From Loripinus fragilis (lineage: Eukaryota > Mollusca > Bivalvia > Lucinida > Lucinidae), in NCBI GenBank assembly GCA_964019695.1, contig OZ026520.1, positions 26,818,120 through 26,882,119 of the forward strand: DNA of 64,000 nucleotides. The letters run 5' to 3'. A program made the position numbers and the translations under genes. The notes beneath the pieces were generated by a model. The model searched no databases. It worked only from the letters and a program-made list of their open reading frames with translations, and was not told the DNA's origin. The number at the start of each line of letters is the position of its first letter. Positions within the stretch are counted from its first letter, which is position 1. This document shows, one piece after another, positions 10,801-25,800 of the stretch.

Positions 10801-13800
10801 CAACTAGTCAGAAATAAGAAACGTAAAGAACATAATTCACATATAAATCTAAGATCTAAAAAAAACTGGGGCCTTCTATTCTAAATTTCAGCAGTATTCT
10901 ATATATTGTGGTATTGTACGCAATTCGCTAAAACTCCATCGTCTTGGCTTCACAAATGTTGACTTTTAGTCAAAAGGCTCCGAGATGAGTTAATAAATCA
11001 TCGTCACACTGGCCTTGGACGTCAGTTATACTTTCATGGGGTTCTTTCTTTTATAACCCGTGTATTTGATCGCGATCTTGACTCCTTAAGTCATTTTCAT
11101 TTTTCTATCATTGATTCGCGATTCCAGCCCGTTGGCTTGTCAACTCACTGGTTATATAGTTGACCTCTAACTACGATCACGGGTGGTGAATCCTGAAGCC
11201 AGATCCCACACTTTCAGTGGCCTAAGGGGACGAGCTGTCCTGTACCCTTAGGTTTCGATTCAATGGCTCCACAGCATTCTACCCTTAACGTAGGAGGGGA
11301 CACATTCAGAGATAATTCTGCAAAAACAAATCTACTTATAGAATCTTGGTTACTCAGAATCTCTCTGTTGTGTCAAAAATAGAGTTGTTCGTTTCAAGTT
11401 CACAAAATAAAACAATTTCAGTGGTCCCATTTTTAAAACTACAGCCTTACCCTATATGCGCGTGATTAGCCCTAACCCGTGAGTGTATGGCTCGTACATC
11501 ATCCTGTCCACGTGCTAATTTTGTACTTGCACACCGTATCAGTAGTAAACAGATAATTATGACCTATCGTCAAAGATAATATTTACATCAATATTGCGAA
11601 ATTTCTTTCTGCTGTTTTATACATGAATAATGCACAATATTCTACACGTATTTTGGTAAAAACCACCTAATCTCTAAACGTACATGTCAGCTATCACCTT
11701 TCTTTTTATGTGAGTGTGTTTAGTGTATGCATCTAACCCTTAACTTGCATATGCGTTAGATATAACTCAATGTGACACATACAGGTCTCTACAGAAAGCC
11801 GACTATCTTTGAAAGTCAAATCGTCTTTACAAACCACTCAATATTAATCACAACAACTTAAAACCTAGTTGCTAAAATGTTTATCAACCTATTAGTCTCT
11901 GGTAAATCCTCCAGCATGCAATTATCGTTTTATGAGCAGATCCGACAAAGCCTGCGACCACATTTGGCCAAAATAACACTTCAAGTCCATCTGGACAGCT
12001 CTACTATAGCCGCAAGAACAGTCCCAAAGGATTTTTAGGCACTACGCATGTTCGTAGATTGATACGCAAGTGCGTAACATTCGCTTTTTTGCAGAAAAAA
12101 CGGGACGTTAATGGTAACGCCCGATAGAACCCGTACACAGAATGCTGGTTGATTCAACAGACAACAAAATAGAAAATAAATGACTTCTTATTTCAGTAAA
12201 TGCGACCTGCCAGAGACATGCGATTCGATGCAACGACACTAAATCGCCATAGCCCTAACATGTACAATTTTAACACGGTCAAATATATATATAACTTCAC
12301 GTACCTGTCTAGAATAATGAACAGCGTCTACACGACATACCTGACACCGCAACTTTTCTATGTCCCCAAACGAAAATGGACAATTCCGCGCCTTATATAG
12401 GAAGAAATCCATAAAATTTGCGAGAAAAGTAAGAAAACCATGCTCGCATTACTAAATAAAGTAACAGTGAACTCTATCGCAGACAAACCACCCTTATATT
12501 GGACTAATAGTAGAAAAGGTACCTTATCACAGTTCATATAGGTGACCAGGTGGCAGGTGCATACCTAAACCTTTGCGTATTTATGCATATACGCAACCAT
12601 CACTGATTCTGATGTTCCTAGAATTCGACATCGTAACATATACCTAATACACATTTCTATGAAATGAAGATATCATGAACAGTAAATGATGTTTGGTGTG
12701 TACAAGAATGTAAATTACACAGAATAAGCATAAAAACACAATCAAAGGGCCATAACTCGGAAACGGAAATCAACTGTAATTGTATGCGACACATCGTCTT
12801 TACCTAATACACATTCCTATAAAACTAAATGAAGATATCATGAACAATGAGTAAGTTATGGATTGTACAAGAATGTAAATTGCACAAAATAAGCATAAAA
12901 CACAATCAAAGGGCCATAACTCTGAAATGAAGAAAGCCAAAGCAACTGTAATTGCATTCGACACATTGACATGGCCTGATATACATTCCTATAAAGTTTC
13001 ATGAAGATATCCCAAATGGTTATGGGGCGTACAAGAATTTTGGGGAAAAATTCCCCCCCCCCCCCAAAAAAAATGAAAGGGACATTACTCTCAAACTAAT
13101 AAAGGGGAACAATCATTCTTAAACGCGACACATTTTCTTGACCTAATTTACATTCCATTAAAATTTCATGAAGATAGCCCAAACAGTTACAAAGTTATGT
13201 GGTTTACAATAATGAAAATTACACAAAATAAGCATAAAACAATAATAGAGCCATAACTCTGAAACGGAAAAACGGAAAGTAACTTTAATTATATGTGACA
13301 CGTCGTCTTGACCTGATATACATTCCTATATGGACAGCAGCTACTGGCAGGTGGGGCCGTAATTTATTTTACTGGTAAGATCTTCACCCTCGTGGAGAAG
13401 TACTTTTACCAACTACCACAACATATGTTTTGGTTGAGGAATAAGTTTTTTTTAATTGCACACTCTTATCATGCAACATGAAACCTTTACCGCTTTGGCT
13501 GGAACATACTGTAAATTTGAAAATGATCGTGAGGGTTTTTTTTTTCGCGAACCTTCGCATATATACAAAGTTTTGTGAGAATAAAACCCTAACAAATTAG
13601 AGAAATCACTCTGTCGTTTACTGATATAGGTAAAGCATGTCCTAGTCGCGAATTTTAACTTCGCAAATAGGGCCTATGTCTTTTAACGCTATTCGCGAAA
13701 ATAAAATTCTCGCGAAAATTTCGGAATTACAGTATATATACATACGTTGTCTTGTTGTATTTCAGACGCCAAACTCCTGCAAACAAATACGTGTGGATGT

Positions 13801-16800
13801 GTTATCAAGGTGTGGGATCCATTTAACTACCCAGGTATGTGGTACTGCTGGGGCGTAAATACCGTATAAGCAAAAACAGCACATGCGTTTACATTGAAAC
13901 GAAATAGGGAATGTGCCTATCCATGTTTTGATGATTGTTTGATGAAAAGTGTACAATCATTTTGATAGGGTTGTGTTGGCATAATCTACTTGTCCTCAAT
14001 TGTTGGATTTCTCACCAATTAACATAAATTTATATGAGGTTACACTTAGAAAGAAATAGAGCACAAGTAGGCTTTGTTTTACTTTTTTATATTGTATTGT
14101 TTATATTTATAACTACTCACTACTCAATTTGGCATAAAGAACCAACCCAGATGTGAACATCCCTTAGACTAATGAGTCTAGCCTTTAAGCTGTGACTGCT
14201 TTGAGCATTAGAATGAAGAAGCTGCTCAACTGCCATAACTCACACTTTGACCCCGCACAGAAAGGTGCCTCTGTCAACATGTCCAAGTAATTGTCATACC
14301 CTGGTACATCGACTCCGGACAGCATGACAACTGAACATGCTCGAGTACACCAGCCATTTCCATACGTTGGTAAGTCAGAGTAAGTGCTATGCCAGGAACT
14401 AGACAGGTGGTAGTCTGTTCGGTGAACCCCACGGCTGCCTAGGCAGGTGGTAAGCCGAGCTGAGCAGCTCCCGCCCCTGCTTTGATATAAGTAAGCAGAC
14501 GCTTAAAGGGTAATAGAATAGCAGCCAAGTCCTTGGCCAGCTTGAGCGTGGGACTGTGGCTACTTGTAGGAGAATACATTTCATTTTAGATAGAAATGGA
14601 ATGAATCCCCAAAAGTTAGTGAAGGTGAAGTGTAAAGTTCACATTGGGTGATTTTCCCCCAAAGGAGTATGAGAAAGAACCATGTTCAGCATTCGCCATA
14701 ATAACAATGAACAGAAAAAGAAAACAAAACAAAAATGAGAGTAAATTTACAGGATACTATATACAGTAAATCTGTATTTGTTTCTGAAAAGGGGTTGATA
14801 AAGAGTTGTATGGCACATGTCAACTGCTGTCTATTCTAATGATTGAGTTCACCCATGTTTGCAAACTGAGTATCTCTTCAGATAAATTGTTCACTCACTA
14901 CACTCCAGAAAAATACTGTTGAATTAGAGCCACATCAAGAGAAATCATGCTCTTGCCATATGGAGAAAATTAGGATGTTGATCAGACTGAGCCCAGGTGC
15001 AGTCTGACCAGCCACTGCATTATTAGCTAATAGCAAAATATGAAAATAAGTGCAGCTTAGTAAAGAGGCTTTAGTCTGGTTTGTTTCAACCCAAAAGGCA
15101 GATTTCTTTTGAACTGGCTCATAGTCTGAAGCCATTTGATAAGACCAATTATGACTCCAAGACAGCTGAAAGGAATTTGGTAAGTCATCTTAGGTCAAGT
15201 TTGTAAAGTTCATCAGTGGAACACAGGACCTGCTCTGTGGAAACTAAACAGGAGCCTATACTAGAGAAAAGGAGGCCTACACAAGTCTTTGGAAGCCGTG
15301 TCAATACATAGATACACCCTATTGCACCCGATATAGCTTTCACGCCAGAGAGTATGATCAACCATTCCGAGGGCTATAGGGTTAATAAAGCATTATCTTA
15401 ATAAATAACCGACACAGTGTTTGCTGTATAATGTCCATTTAAGTCTAAAGTGCCTAACATTTAGACAGACATTAAACAGCAGTAATCCAAATCAAGCTGT
15501 TCATTGTTAACAGGCTGATCAAGATCACATTACCTGAGTGAATACATCATAGCATATGCTATTTGCACCAAAGTATATCATACAAATAATGTCTGTCGAA
15601 AGTTTAGGGGAGTTTTAGAATTTTGTTATGAGAATTGACTTTGCTTAGCTTGTACAAGTAATACTTGTTTAGGAGTCTGTATGTAAGACCACCTCCCAAC
15701 TTGGTTCTTATGAAAATATGAGTTTTGAAAGCTGAATGCTGAATGTTACTCCCTGTCTGAATGGATCAGTTTTGAAGACTTAAACAGTAGTTCAGCAGTG
15801 TTATGAAGCCTACTTACTTAGGCTCAGATCAAATGATGGATCAAAGTCTGCATCACTATTTATGGTATATTCTGCACAACATAAATCCAAAGAAAGCAAA
15901 CTAATTATCCTGTATATAAAATACCACTAATCTGTCCAGTATGGTGACAGTAAAAGTTCTTCTGAGAATTACTCCTTGTCTCCGTCTGGCATCTTATATT
16001 CTTACAGACAGTGCACAATCTCAAAGGTCTGACATGGTCAGGATCAAGTCTGCTAAGTACCAGATTAGTGCTCTGCTTTTGGACAAATCTGGATTCCTTG
16101 TCCACCTTAGGCATAAGTCTGAAGATTTTAACAGCAGTTCTGCTATGTCATGAAGCCTCAGACTAGTCAGATAATAGATGTACTTATGGTATAATCCACA
16201 CAACATAAATCCAAGGAAAGCAGTAACTGTAACAGCTAGCAGCAAACAAACTTCATAATTATGATAATTATGCAGAAAATATCGTCTCACATCTTGTAAA
16301 GTACAGTAACAGTAAAGGTTTTCTGCAATCTGTAATACTTTGTCCAGGTCAGGTAGGTATCTTATATTCTTATAGATAGTGCACAATCTCAAAGGTCTGA
16401 CATGGTCATGTTCAATTCTGCTAAGTACCAGATTATGCTCTGGTTTTGTACTAATCTGAGGTTCCTTGTCCGCCTTAGCACAAGTCTGAAGATTTTAACA
16501 GCAGTTCTGCTAAGATTACTTAGACACATGGATCAGATGATAGATCAAAGGCTGTCAGTACTTATGGTGTAATTGACACAACGTAAATCAAGGAAAACAG
16601 TAACTGTAACAGCTAGCAGCAAACAAACATTATAATTATGCAGAAACATATCACATCCAATCTTGTCGAGTATGGTAGCATTAAAGGTTTTCTGCAATTT
16701 GTAACACCTTATTGTCCTGATCTGGTAGGTATCTTATATTCTAATACATAGTGAACAATCCTTGAGGGCTGACAGCGTCGGGTTAAAGTCAGCAAGTCCC

Positions 16801-19800
16801 AGAATATTTGTTTTGTCAGCAAGTCCCAGAATATTTGCTTCATCAGCTAGTCTGAAAATATTTGCTTTGGTTTCCATTCCACATACAAGTGCAGAGCAGT
16901 GAAATGAAAATTATAACTGTTTGCGGCAGTCCATGTCCTTGCCAAACATATTGAACAGCATTTCTGTCTTCTGTATACAGACACACACAACACGAATCTT
17001 TTGGCAGTCCACTGTTTCCCCTGGAGTATGGCAGCTGCACCTATAGGATAGAGCTCTCGAAACGCAATTGAGAGACTGTCGTCATTGACAGGACCAAATA
17101 GAGGAATTCACTGAGTTTTAGCAATACTTCCAAACCAAATACATAACAACTTGAAATTGTATAAATAGGTTCATGAATATATGAACTACATTCCATTGCT
17201 AAAGAAATCTGAATCACATAAGGAGGTCTTTTTAATGTTTATAAGGCCAAATACCAGTTCATAAAGCCCATACTGTTGCGGACACAGGACTCCGGTAGGA
17301 TACAATTGACCTCCCAGGTAAAACAAATGATACAAACTTGAAAATACCTAATAATTACTAGGTTTGTGCAACACTTGCTGTCAAGATACTTTAGTCAAAC
17401 AGCAGGGCCAGTGCACTTAAGCTAGGCCAGAGGAATATTCAAACAAATTTATTTTCTATTCTAAATTGGGAGTCGAACATCTGAATGCATGGCATCAAAC
17501 CATTAACAAAAAAGCTTGGATTTTGAGATGTCATTACATGATCAGATTCATTACCTGAACCGTATGACAATTGTTAGATTGTGACCTGATGGTTCAAAAA
17601 AGCATGCTGGGTTTGACAACCTTTCTCTGAATGAAAGTTTGTCTCAAAACAGAATTTGTGTCGGCCATAGTCATATACATATCATGCCTATCATAGGAGG
17701 GGTCTTGACCTTAGGCGGTCTTTGTTTAGAACCTTTGGCCACATTTGAGTCAGGCAAAAGGTGACTGATGGTCAACTGTGAATAATGATCACAAAAACCT
17801 TATTTACTTCCACCAATCAAAGAATCCTTATGATATTTTGACCAGTCTACCTTTATGCCCATCTCCATATATGTTGCAGCTATTTGGTTAATATTGAAAA
17901 TGATTATCGAAAATCTCCCCAATTTCTGCCTTATACTAAACCATTTCATCTCTATGCTGAGGAGAGACTCACACATGATGTTTATAAATTCCAAGTGTCT
18001 TATTGAACTGAGTAATAGATTGGGCTCTGTCAATACGATAATCTCTCTGCGCGTCCACCGCAATAGTCCCAACTCAATCATGTTCTTTGTAAATTTCAAA
18101 GCATCATTGTCTGGAACTATCAAAGCAGCTAAATTTTTCATATTTACTGGATGTGATAAACTTATAAAGATTCTTAACCACATCAATAAATAAATAAAGG
18201 GTAAATTTTCTGCAACATAATGTCATGCTGTGATATGCATAGTACAACAACAGCAGTACATGTGGTTGTTGTGTTAAATGGTCCTGTACCACTAGCATGT
18301 GGCTCTCCAACAAAGTTCTCGATTGTCACTGTAGAGAGCAATTGTTCATAGATCTGAGGTATAAAGTGCATATTTAGATATCCTTGATGTAAATGTGACT
18401 CCACCAGCAGCTATTTCACATTTTAATTTGTATCAGTCCAATTAGCTAATATCCTTGAGTCATATGGTTTACACAACTGTGATTCTTGAACTATAATCCT
18501 TGATGCCATAGTGTCTCCATGAAATGATAGTATATCCAATCACCTATATCTGTTATGTGCTATATATATGATATATTGTCCATAAACAGCTTTGCATGTA
18601 CCATGAATTGATGTAAAGTTTGTGAATAATAAGCAAAGATCTGATCAACAAGACTGCAAAGCACAAACTGACCAGATAAATCCAGGATCTGTGAAATGAT
18701 AATGACCCCATCATTGAACTTTAGCCAAAACAAAGATTGACCTTAAGGAACCTAGAGCAATGACCTGCAGCGTCAAAGAGAGTGAGTCCAGTACTTATAC
18801 TCCCTCATAGAGGTCTGCTGCTGCAGAATTGTTCATATTGTATTTGTAAACACTGGATTGGAAAATTATTACACCTCCTATAAACAACATTTATCTACAT
18901 AAATTACAATTAGATAAGGTCCCGAATCATCTATGAGTTTTTATCATATTCCATATTCGTATTTGCAATCGACATGGTCCGCACCAGCATTCCTATTGCA
19001 GGTAAAAGCACATATTTCATACCTATGTATTTGGAGTATACATAGCGACTGCTTCAGACAGGGAGTACCGTATTAGTTGTTATAAATCATTTTAGTTGAG
19101 AATTTTCCCAGCAGGAACACAACCTTAAAACAACGTCATATCAACGTCGATATGACGCCATGGCGTCACATCGACGTCGATACGACGTTGCTTTGCCATC
19201 ATGTACCTGCTGGGTTATAACACTAACACTGCTTATCTACAAAGTTCAGTTTAAAGCTTGTTGTAAATAGCATTCCTTTTCTTTGCAGTTGTGACGAAGC
19301 CTGTCCATGCTGCCCAAAGTAAGTTAAAACTAGAACATTAACTCCTTCATACATAATATTATGTTTCTAGTGGCGGATCCAGAGGGGGTTCAGTGGGTTC
19401 GAGCGAACCCTCCTCCCCGCCCCCGTTTTTTTAAGCATCCTATGAAAATGAAATAATGTGGTCTCATTGAGACCAAATTATGTCATTTTCTTGGGATATT
19501 TAAGAAAAAAGAGAGAAAATCAGCAAAGCGAACCTCTACACCTTGAGAAATCCTGGATCCGCCCTTTGTTTCCTTGTGCTTATCAGTAAATTTCTAATTT
19601 ACTGGTGTAGCTGATAAGTAGTAAGTGACAACTAACGTGTTTCCAGAATGTAAGTGACCCCCGTTATTCTTTTTTTAAACAGCTTTAAATTGAACCTAGA
19701 CGAACGGCACTTAGTATGTGGATTTAAATGCACACCGAGTAACTAAAACTTTTTTTGGGAGACGTCCTTATTTGTAAATGAAGCCCAAATCCCCTGTACA

Positions 19801-22800
19801 AAAGAATAACTTAGTTGTTTTTCCCTATAAATGTACCCATGTGTACCCCTATAGATACACGTGGTATATTTGCATTGCTATGATGGTATATACTAGCCTA
19901 CAGGAATATCTATATCCGCTGATTCAACGAAAATCTATTCCGCAAACCTCACTCGTCATCACTTTGACACACACACGCACGCACACACGCAATTGTAAAA
20001 GTCTATATGGGTCCTAGACCGTGTCGTATTGAAAGCAGGCAAATATAAGGCTTAAGCATGAAACCTGCATGTACATGTAGCACCTTCCATTTCTGTTCAT
20101 CGACTCTTTTTGTCTACAAGGTAATTTGCCATGGTTTTGTCGTCTGCTGATATTTTTTTTCAAAATCAATTTTTGTTGTTGTTTTTTCTAAAAAAATAAT
20201 TCGGTAATATCAGTAGAGTGTCATGCAGTTTGGATCCAGATCATGACCGTCGGGTCTGATCTGGGTCTAAAATGTTTGCAAAGGTTATCAGCAGACGACA
20301 CTAGTAAGTAAAGAGTTTATGACGACAATTCAAGTAAATATGAGAGTTGACGAGAAATGGCGAATCGGGAATATACATTAAACTTCAAGAGCATCAAATA
20401 TTTGCCTGCTTAAGATATTTCGTGATAAACTTTGTCAACAGCCGAAGCCAAGTTCAGGCTAAAATGTTGGGCATTATCTGGATCCATACTGTTTGAAAAC
20501 CTATTTGTACTCCTGAAAGACATAATTTTAGAAAATAACTATCTCGAAAGAAAATTCAGCAGTGAACAACAACAGCCCAGCATTTAAGGTTGAGACAATA
20601 TCATTACTTGAATCGCTTTTTCAATGCATTGGTTTTAGATGTACAGTGAAGTTTATAAGTCAGTAAAGGCAGTGAATCATAGCCTAATGCGCGAAGGTTG
20701 GTCCAGTTAAGCAATTTTAGCGTGAAGCTGCGACTGTCTTCATCAGTTTAAACACATGTTTTGGGTGCTCAAAAGAACCGTATCATCGAGACGGTTGTTT
20801 TAAGTACACACCAAATATTTTCTGCAAATATATTTTGGTTGAGAAATAGGAAAAATAATTTTCTGTTACGCACTCTTATCTGTAGGACTGACGAATTACC
20901 TTCACTGACCCGTATAAACCATGTTTTATTTATATCGTTAGGTTCACTTGGGGACTAATTCAAAGAGGAGCGACAAAAACACACCAAAATTCCATCTAAT
21001 CCCAGCCTATACAAAAACTCACATTTATGTGGAAAAAATTAATTCAATTACGCGGTCTATATCTAAATTCATTTCTCTAATTTATTTTTCAATTAGAATC
21101 ACCATTAAAGAATAATTAGCAAATAACGGGGGTCACTGAAGGCCTGGAAACACTATAATAACTTTAACATAATAAGCCCATCTTTCTTTTGTGGGACATT
21201 GGTAAAAGATGTAGGCCCAGATCAGACGCCCCAGTTTCCGCTGTTTGTTTACAGAATACTCAGGTAAACCAAATACCACGTGTACGAATTGGACTTGTCC
21301 AACTGATAAAGATTGGTAACTCCATTTGGCTGAAATGGGTAAGATTACGGGCCTTTAGAGGTAGAAATACAAAAATCCACAATTCTGTTGTGTCGATGCT
21401 TTACTTCCCAGTACTTTGTCACCGGACGAAATTGATTCAACAGTTTAAACCAACGGTTTGATCGATCTTGACGTGCCGTCATTACACGATGACGTCATGA
21501 ATGCGCACGGTCTGACATTATTCAAATTTGTCAGAAACGTTTTCTTGGACGTCAATCGTCTTTGCATGGCATCGAAATTGCTGGGCTATCACCGATGGCG
21601 TAACGTTAGTTTGTAACATTCTTATCACCCTGTCGCGTTCAACATGTGTCCGTTTTGGTATCGTAGATTAGAAATGTTTAATCTTCAATTTTAAAGCTTA
21701 AAATGTTTTCAAGCAAATTGGATATTAGACTAGTGATTTCAGTAGTTATAACATGTGTAAATCTAAATAAAATGAATGTGCACGTGAAAAACTTGAAAAT
21801 AAAAGATCAGACAGTACACTTGTTTGGGTTGACTGAGCTCAATAAAACAATGGGAATAATGTGGGGCAGGAACAGTAGCGAAACATAGATAGCAGATGAA
21901 ATTTTGTAACTCTCATCTAACCCTCAATATTTTTAATCTGTATATGCGGCGTTTCTTTTTTGGCCTAGTACAAACACCTAGCAAGTAAATGGTAGTCATA
22001 CAGTAAAATAGGATTGATAAGATATAACAACATGGTAAAATGTATTCACAATATATCTATCCAATTCTAATGCACTTTCATATGCAACGCGACGTTTGAT
22101 TGGATAACGTCGTAGATTTGCGACAGTATATCCTGCGATATACTTTCGGAAACCCGACATCTTTACGTAACGTCGCTTTTCATTGGTTGTCAAGTGAATA
22201 TATGCAACTGGCAAGCGGGTTTATGCAGCTGGCAGCCGCTAGACGAATACATGTAGGCGCAACAAAGTACATTTTCACTGTCTTTGTGAAGGGAAAATGC
22301 TAATAGTGCATTAGAATGGGGATAACCATATTCAAAATCTTCATTTGGGGAGGTAAATCGTCGGATTTACGTTCGGAAATCACGTTTTACGGCTCCGCTT
22401 ACGCGTCGCCGTAAAACTAAATTTCCGACCGTATATCCGAAGATATACCTTCCCAAATGAAAATTTTGAATACAGTTATCCCCTAAATGTAACATACTTT
22501 AAACTGAAAAGTATTGCTATATGATCTCAACAAAAACATGGTCAGGTTTGTCCAAAATGTTGTAGATAGTAACATTCCCCAAAAGATGGTTTATAGTTTC
22601 AATTTGAACTTACAGGTGATTAAATACGGTAAGTTCCGTCGCTTTATTATCATTTTTACTTCATGCTGTTCCATATTCCACACAGGTTTTATAATATTTT
22701 GGGCTTGACAGATATTTATATGATTCCGAATGAAATTAATATGTTGATATGGGTGTCGTTTTAGTATTTTTTCCTTATTTATGGATATCCATAAATACAG

Positions 22801-25800
22801 AATAATACTAATATGGCACCCCATAGAAAACTGGGTATCTTTTTCCATATGTATAACCCTAACTTGCACAACAGCACATATTAGCAAAGGTAATAGAACA
22901 AATAGATATTTGGGATTATGAGAATCTATCAAAAGTGTGATGGCCATCCCTGGCAACACAGCTCATCAGAATCTAATGTCGTACCGATCAAATGTGACAG
23001 TGACGAAATATTTTGTTTACAATTGTTAATTTAAACATTGATGTGTACTCTCCACTTGAGCTAACGCGAATCGAGAGATCACTTGTGTATTAATCCTATC
23101 CTGCGGATAGGATTAATAAACTAGTGATCTATCGATTCTAAGCCCCTAACAAATTTGTAAACAAAACATGACGTCACTGTCACTCTTGGTTGGCAGGACA
23201 GTGCTTTGTTTACCATTCTGCTTATAAATACATGCTAATAAATGGTGTGCTACAAACTACTGTACTTATATTTTTTTTAAAAAATGGGGAAGAGTGATGC
23301 ATAAGTTATGGTTAAATGGTTTAAATAACCAGGAAAATAATCGGTATTTTATGCTAGAAAGATGCTTATCTAGAGATAATTTCTTACAGAAATCCCGATG
23401 AAGTTACGCTCTGACATGATGGTCAAGTATGCATTTAACAGAACATTGGAGTACTTTGCTAACAGTAGGAATTTTCTCATCCGTGTCAGTTTCGTAACAG
23501 ACGTGAGCCAAGGGACTCTTGTTAAGATTGCAGACAGCGCGGATTCATATATCGCACTGGAGATAAACAATAACGGTAATTAATCAACAACAAGCGTCAT
23601 TATAGGTTTATTTACTGTTGGGTCCATATCTTTGCTTTATCTCCTTTTTATATCTTGATTTATTTGTTCTATGAGATGATGCATTGATAAGTTAGGGGTC
23701 TTTCATTCGAACCAAACATCTATGTGTCTTGATCCACATCTGAACTAAGGGTGAAGTTGGCGCACTGTGAAACCGGTTTAAGCCCTCCAGTAAACTTTTT
23801 TTACTAACCGTTCCAAGGCGGTGCTACTTTTATGGATCATTTATGTTATTTCTGTCTTGTTTTTGTTATGCTTTCGTGCGCGTCTGTTTATTGGTGCCTT
23901 GTGGTCACCAGCTAGGAAAGGGTTAAAGTCTTGGTTCTCGTTTGTGATGTCTAATTGAGAAGTTGTCACTTTCCCATTGGTATCCTGGATCAGGTGTGGT
24001 GCTTGGTTGTATTGATTCCTGATATTTGCCCTTTTCTTACTTAGACAAACACAATTTTTGAGAGTAAATTTGGAAATATTATCTTACCCATCAGTTTTAA
24101 CATATGTTCTTGGTACTCAAAAGAAACGTCTCATTGAGTCGGCTCTTTTGAGTACCTACAACATATGTTATGGTTGAGAAATAAGAAAATTATTTTTTTT
24201 TTCTTTTTCTTACTGCAGATGACATGCTCGATTAACCCCCATGATTCAATTGCTTTGTAACTCAGTGACTTTGTCATTTCGCAATTTCGTTTTACATTGG
24301 ATGACATGCGCGGATCCAGAGGGGGGACAGGGGGTCTTGACCCCCTCTGGAAAATCACAAGTGGCTATAGGTTTCCATAGAAATACTGGTATGGACCCTC
24401 AAGAGAAGCAATTGGACCCCTTGGGTCCCATTGCTTCTCGAGGGAGGTCCATACTGTGCTCTGTGAAATACGTTAAAAAGGTTTTTAGGACCCCATCCCC
24501 CTGTCGATAGTATGGATGACTTGTGATTGCAGCTCTTCCGGTTTTATACCATTTTTTCAAACGTTGCAAATGTTCGTTTTATAGTCTGACGATATGCATC
24601 TTTTGTTTGGCCTGTGGTTTAGCGTCCCAGTCAACAGCTAGGGTCATTTCCAGACGGTCAGATAGCCTTACCACACTTTGTACATGGGCAAGCTTAGACT
24701 TAGCGGTTAACCAGTACTCAGTACACGTACTGTCGCTTGTAGCTGACAAAACCCCTTTTCGAATTTAATTTAGCGGAAGGAGGAGAATGACCACAATAGA
24801 AAAAATCACTTCAAATATCCATGAAAGTATGGGGCCTATAGAAAAGATTTCATGATAAATCACCATGAAAGATCAAACTCATAACCCCTGGACCAACAAT
24901 TGAACTCGGTACCAGTTGTGTTTGTTTTATATAATCCTCAGATCAATATTTATAGCCTCGCTTTTGCACATATAGGATCAGGCTATACTTGATATACCTC
25001 CCTGAATATGTGAATCTTGATTTCCATCATTTCATTATTTAGTAACATTTTACAGTTGTTATCTTTTGAAATCATCTTCTCTCACAATATTATGCCAATC
25101 CTTTTGAAACTTTGGCAATATTATTGTCATGGTATGCGGACAATCGTGAGTGTTTTTGTAAATCCAACAGTAGTTTCTTTTTTGTTTATCCTGCTGCTGC
25201 TAAGTAAGCCTTTTTTCCAGCTTAAATACTATCAACAGTGATTTACAGTTTGTATATTATGAGATCAACTCCTCCAATAGTGTATGTTGATTGCTTTGAA
25301 ACCTTTCAGATATTTTTGTCATAGTTTGAAGAGGTGCATGTGATTATTTCATAATGGGCATTTATTTTATTTTATTTTTTCGTGTTTCTAATTTATCCAT
25401 TTAATGTGATTGAATACTATCAACAACTATAGCCACTGTGTATACTGTTTACAGTGGATACCTCGTGAGATCAGCCCCTCTGACAGAGCTATGCTGAATC
25501 TTTTGAAACTATGCAAATTTTTATGTCATGGTATGAAGATATGCATGTGGTTATTGTCTAATTCTTAGATGAATTTAGCTCCCTTTTCATGTTTCTAGCT
25601 TATCTATCTGAGCTTAACTATTATCAACCGAGACTTAGCAGTGGGTTCTCTGTAAGATCAAATTCTCCAATAGTGTTATGCAGATTCATTTTAATCTTTG
25701 CAGAATTTCTTGCCATTGTCTGAAGATGTGCATGTGATGATTTTAAACAATTCTCACATTAATGTTTTTTATCATTTTTTGCTTCTGATTTTTCTCAGTT

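Noticed and set aside
15905..16392. Open frames of 69-123 codons on both strands
   Set aside because: They overlap the ~370-bp tandem repeat and recur in decayed form in the next unit.
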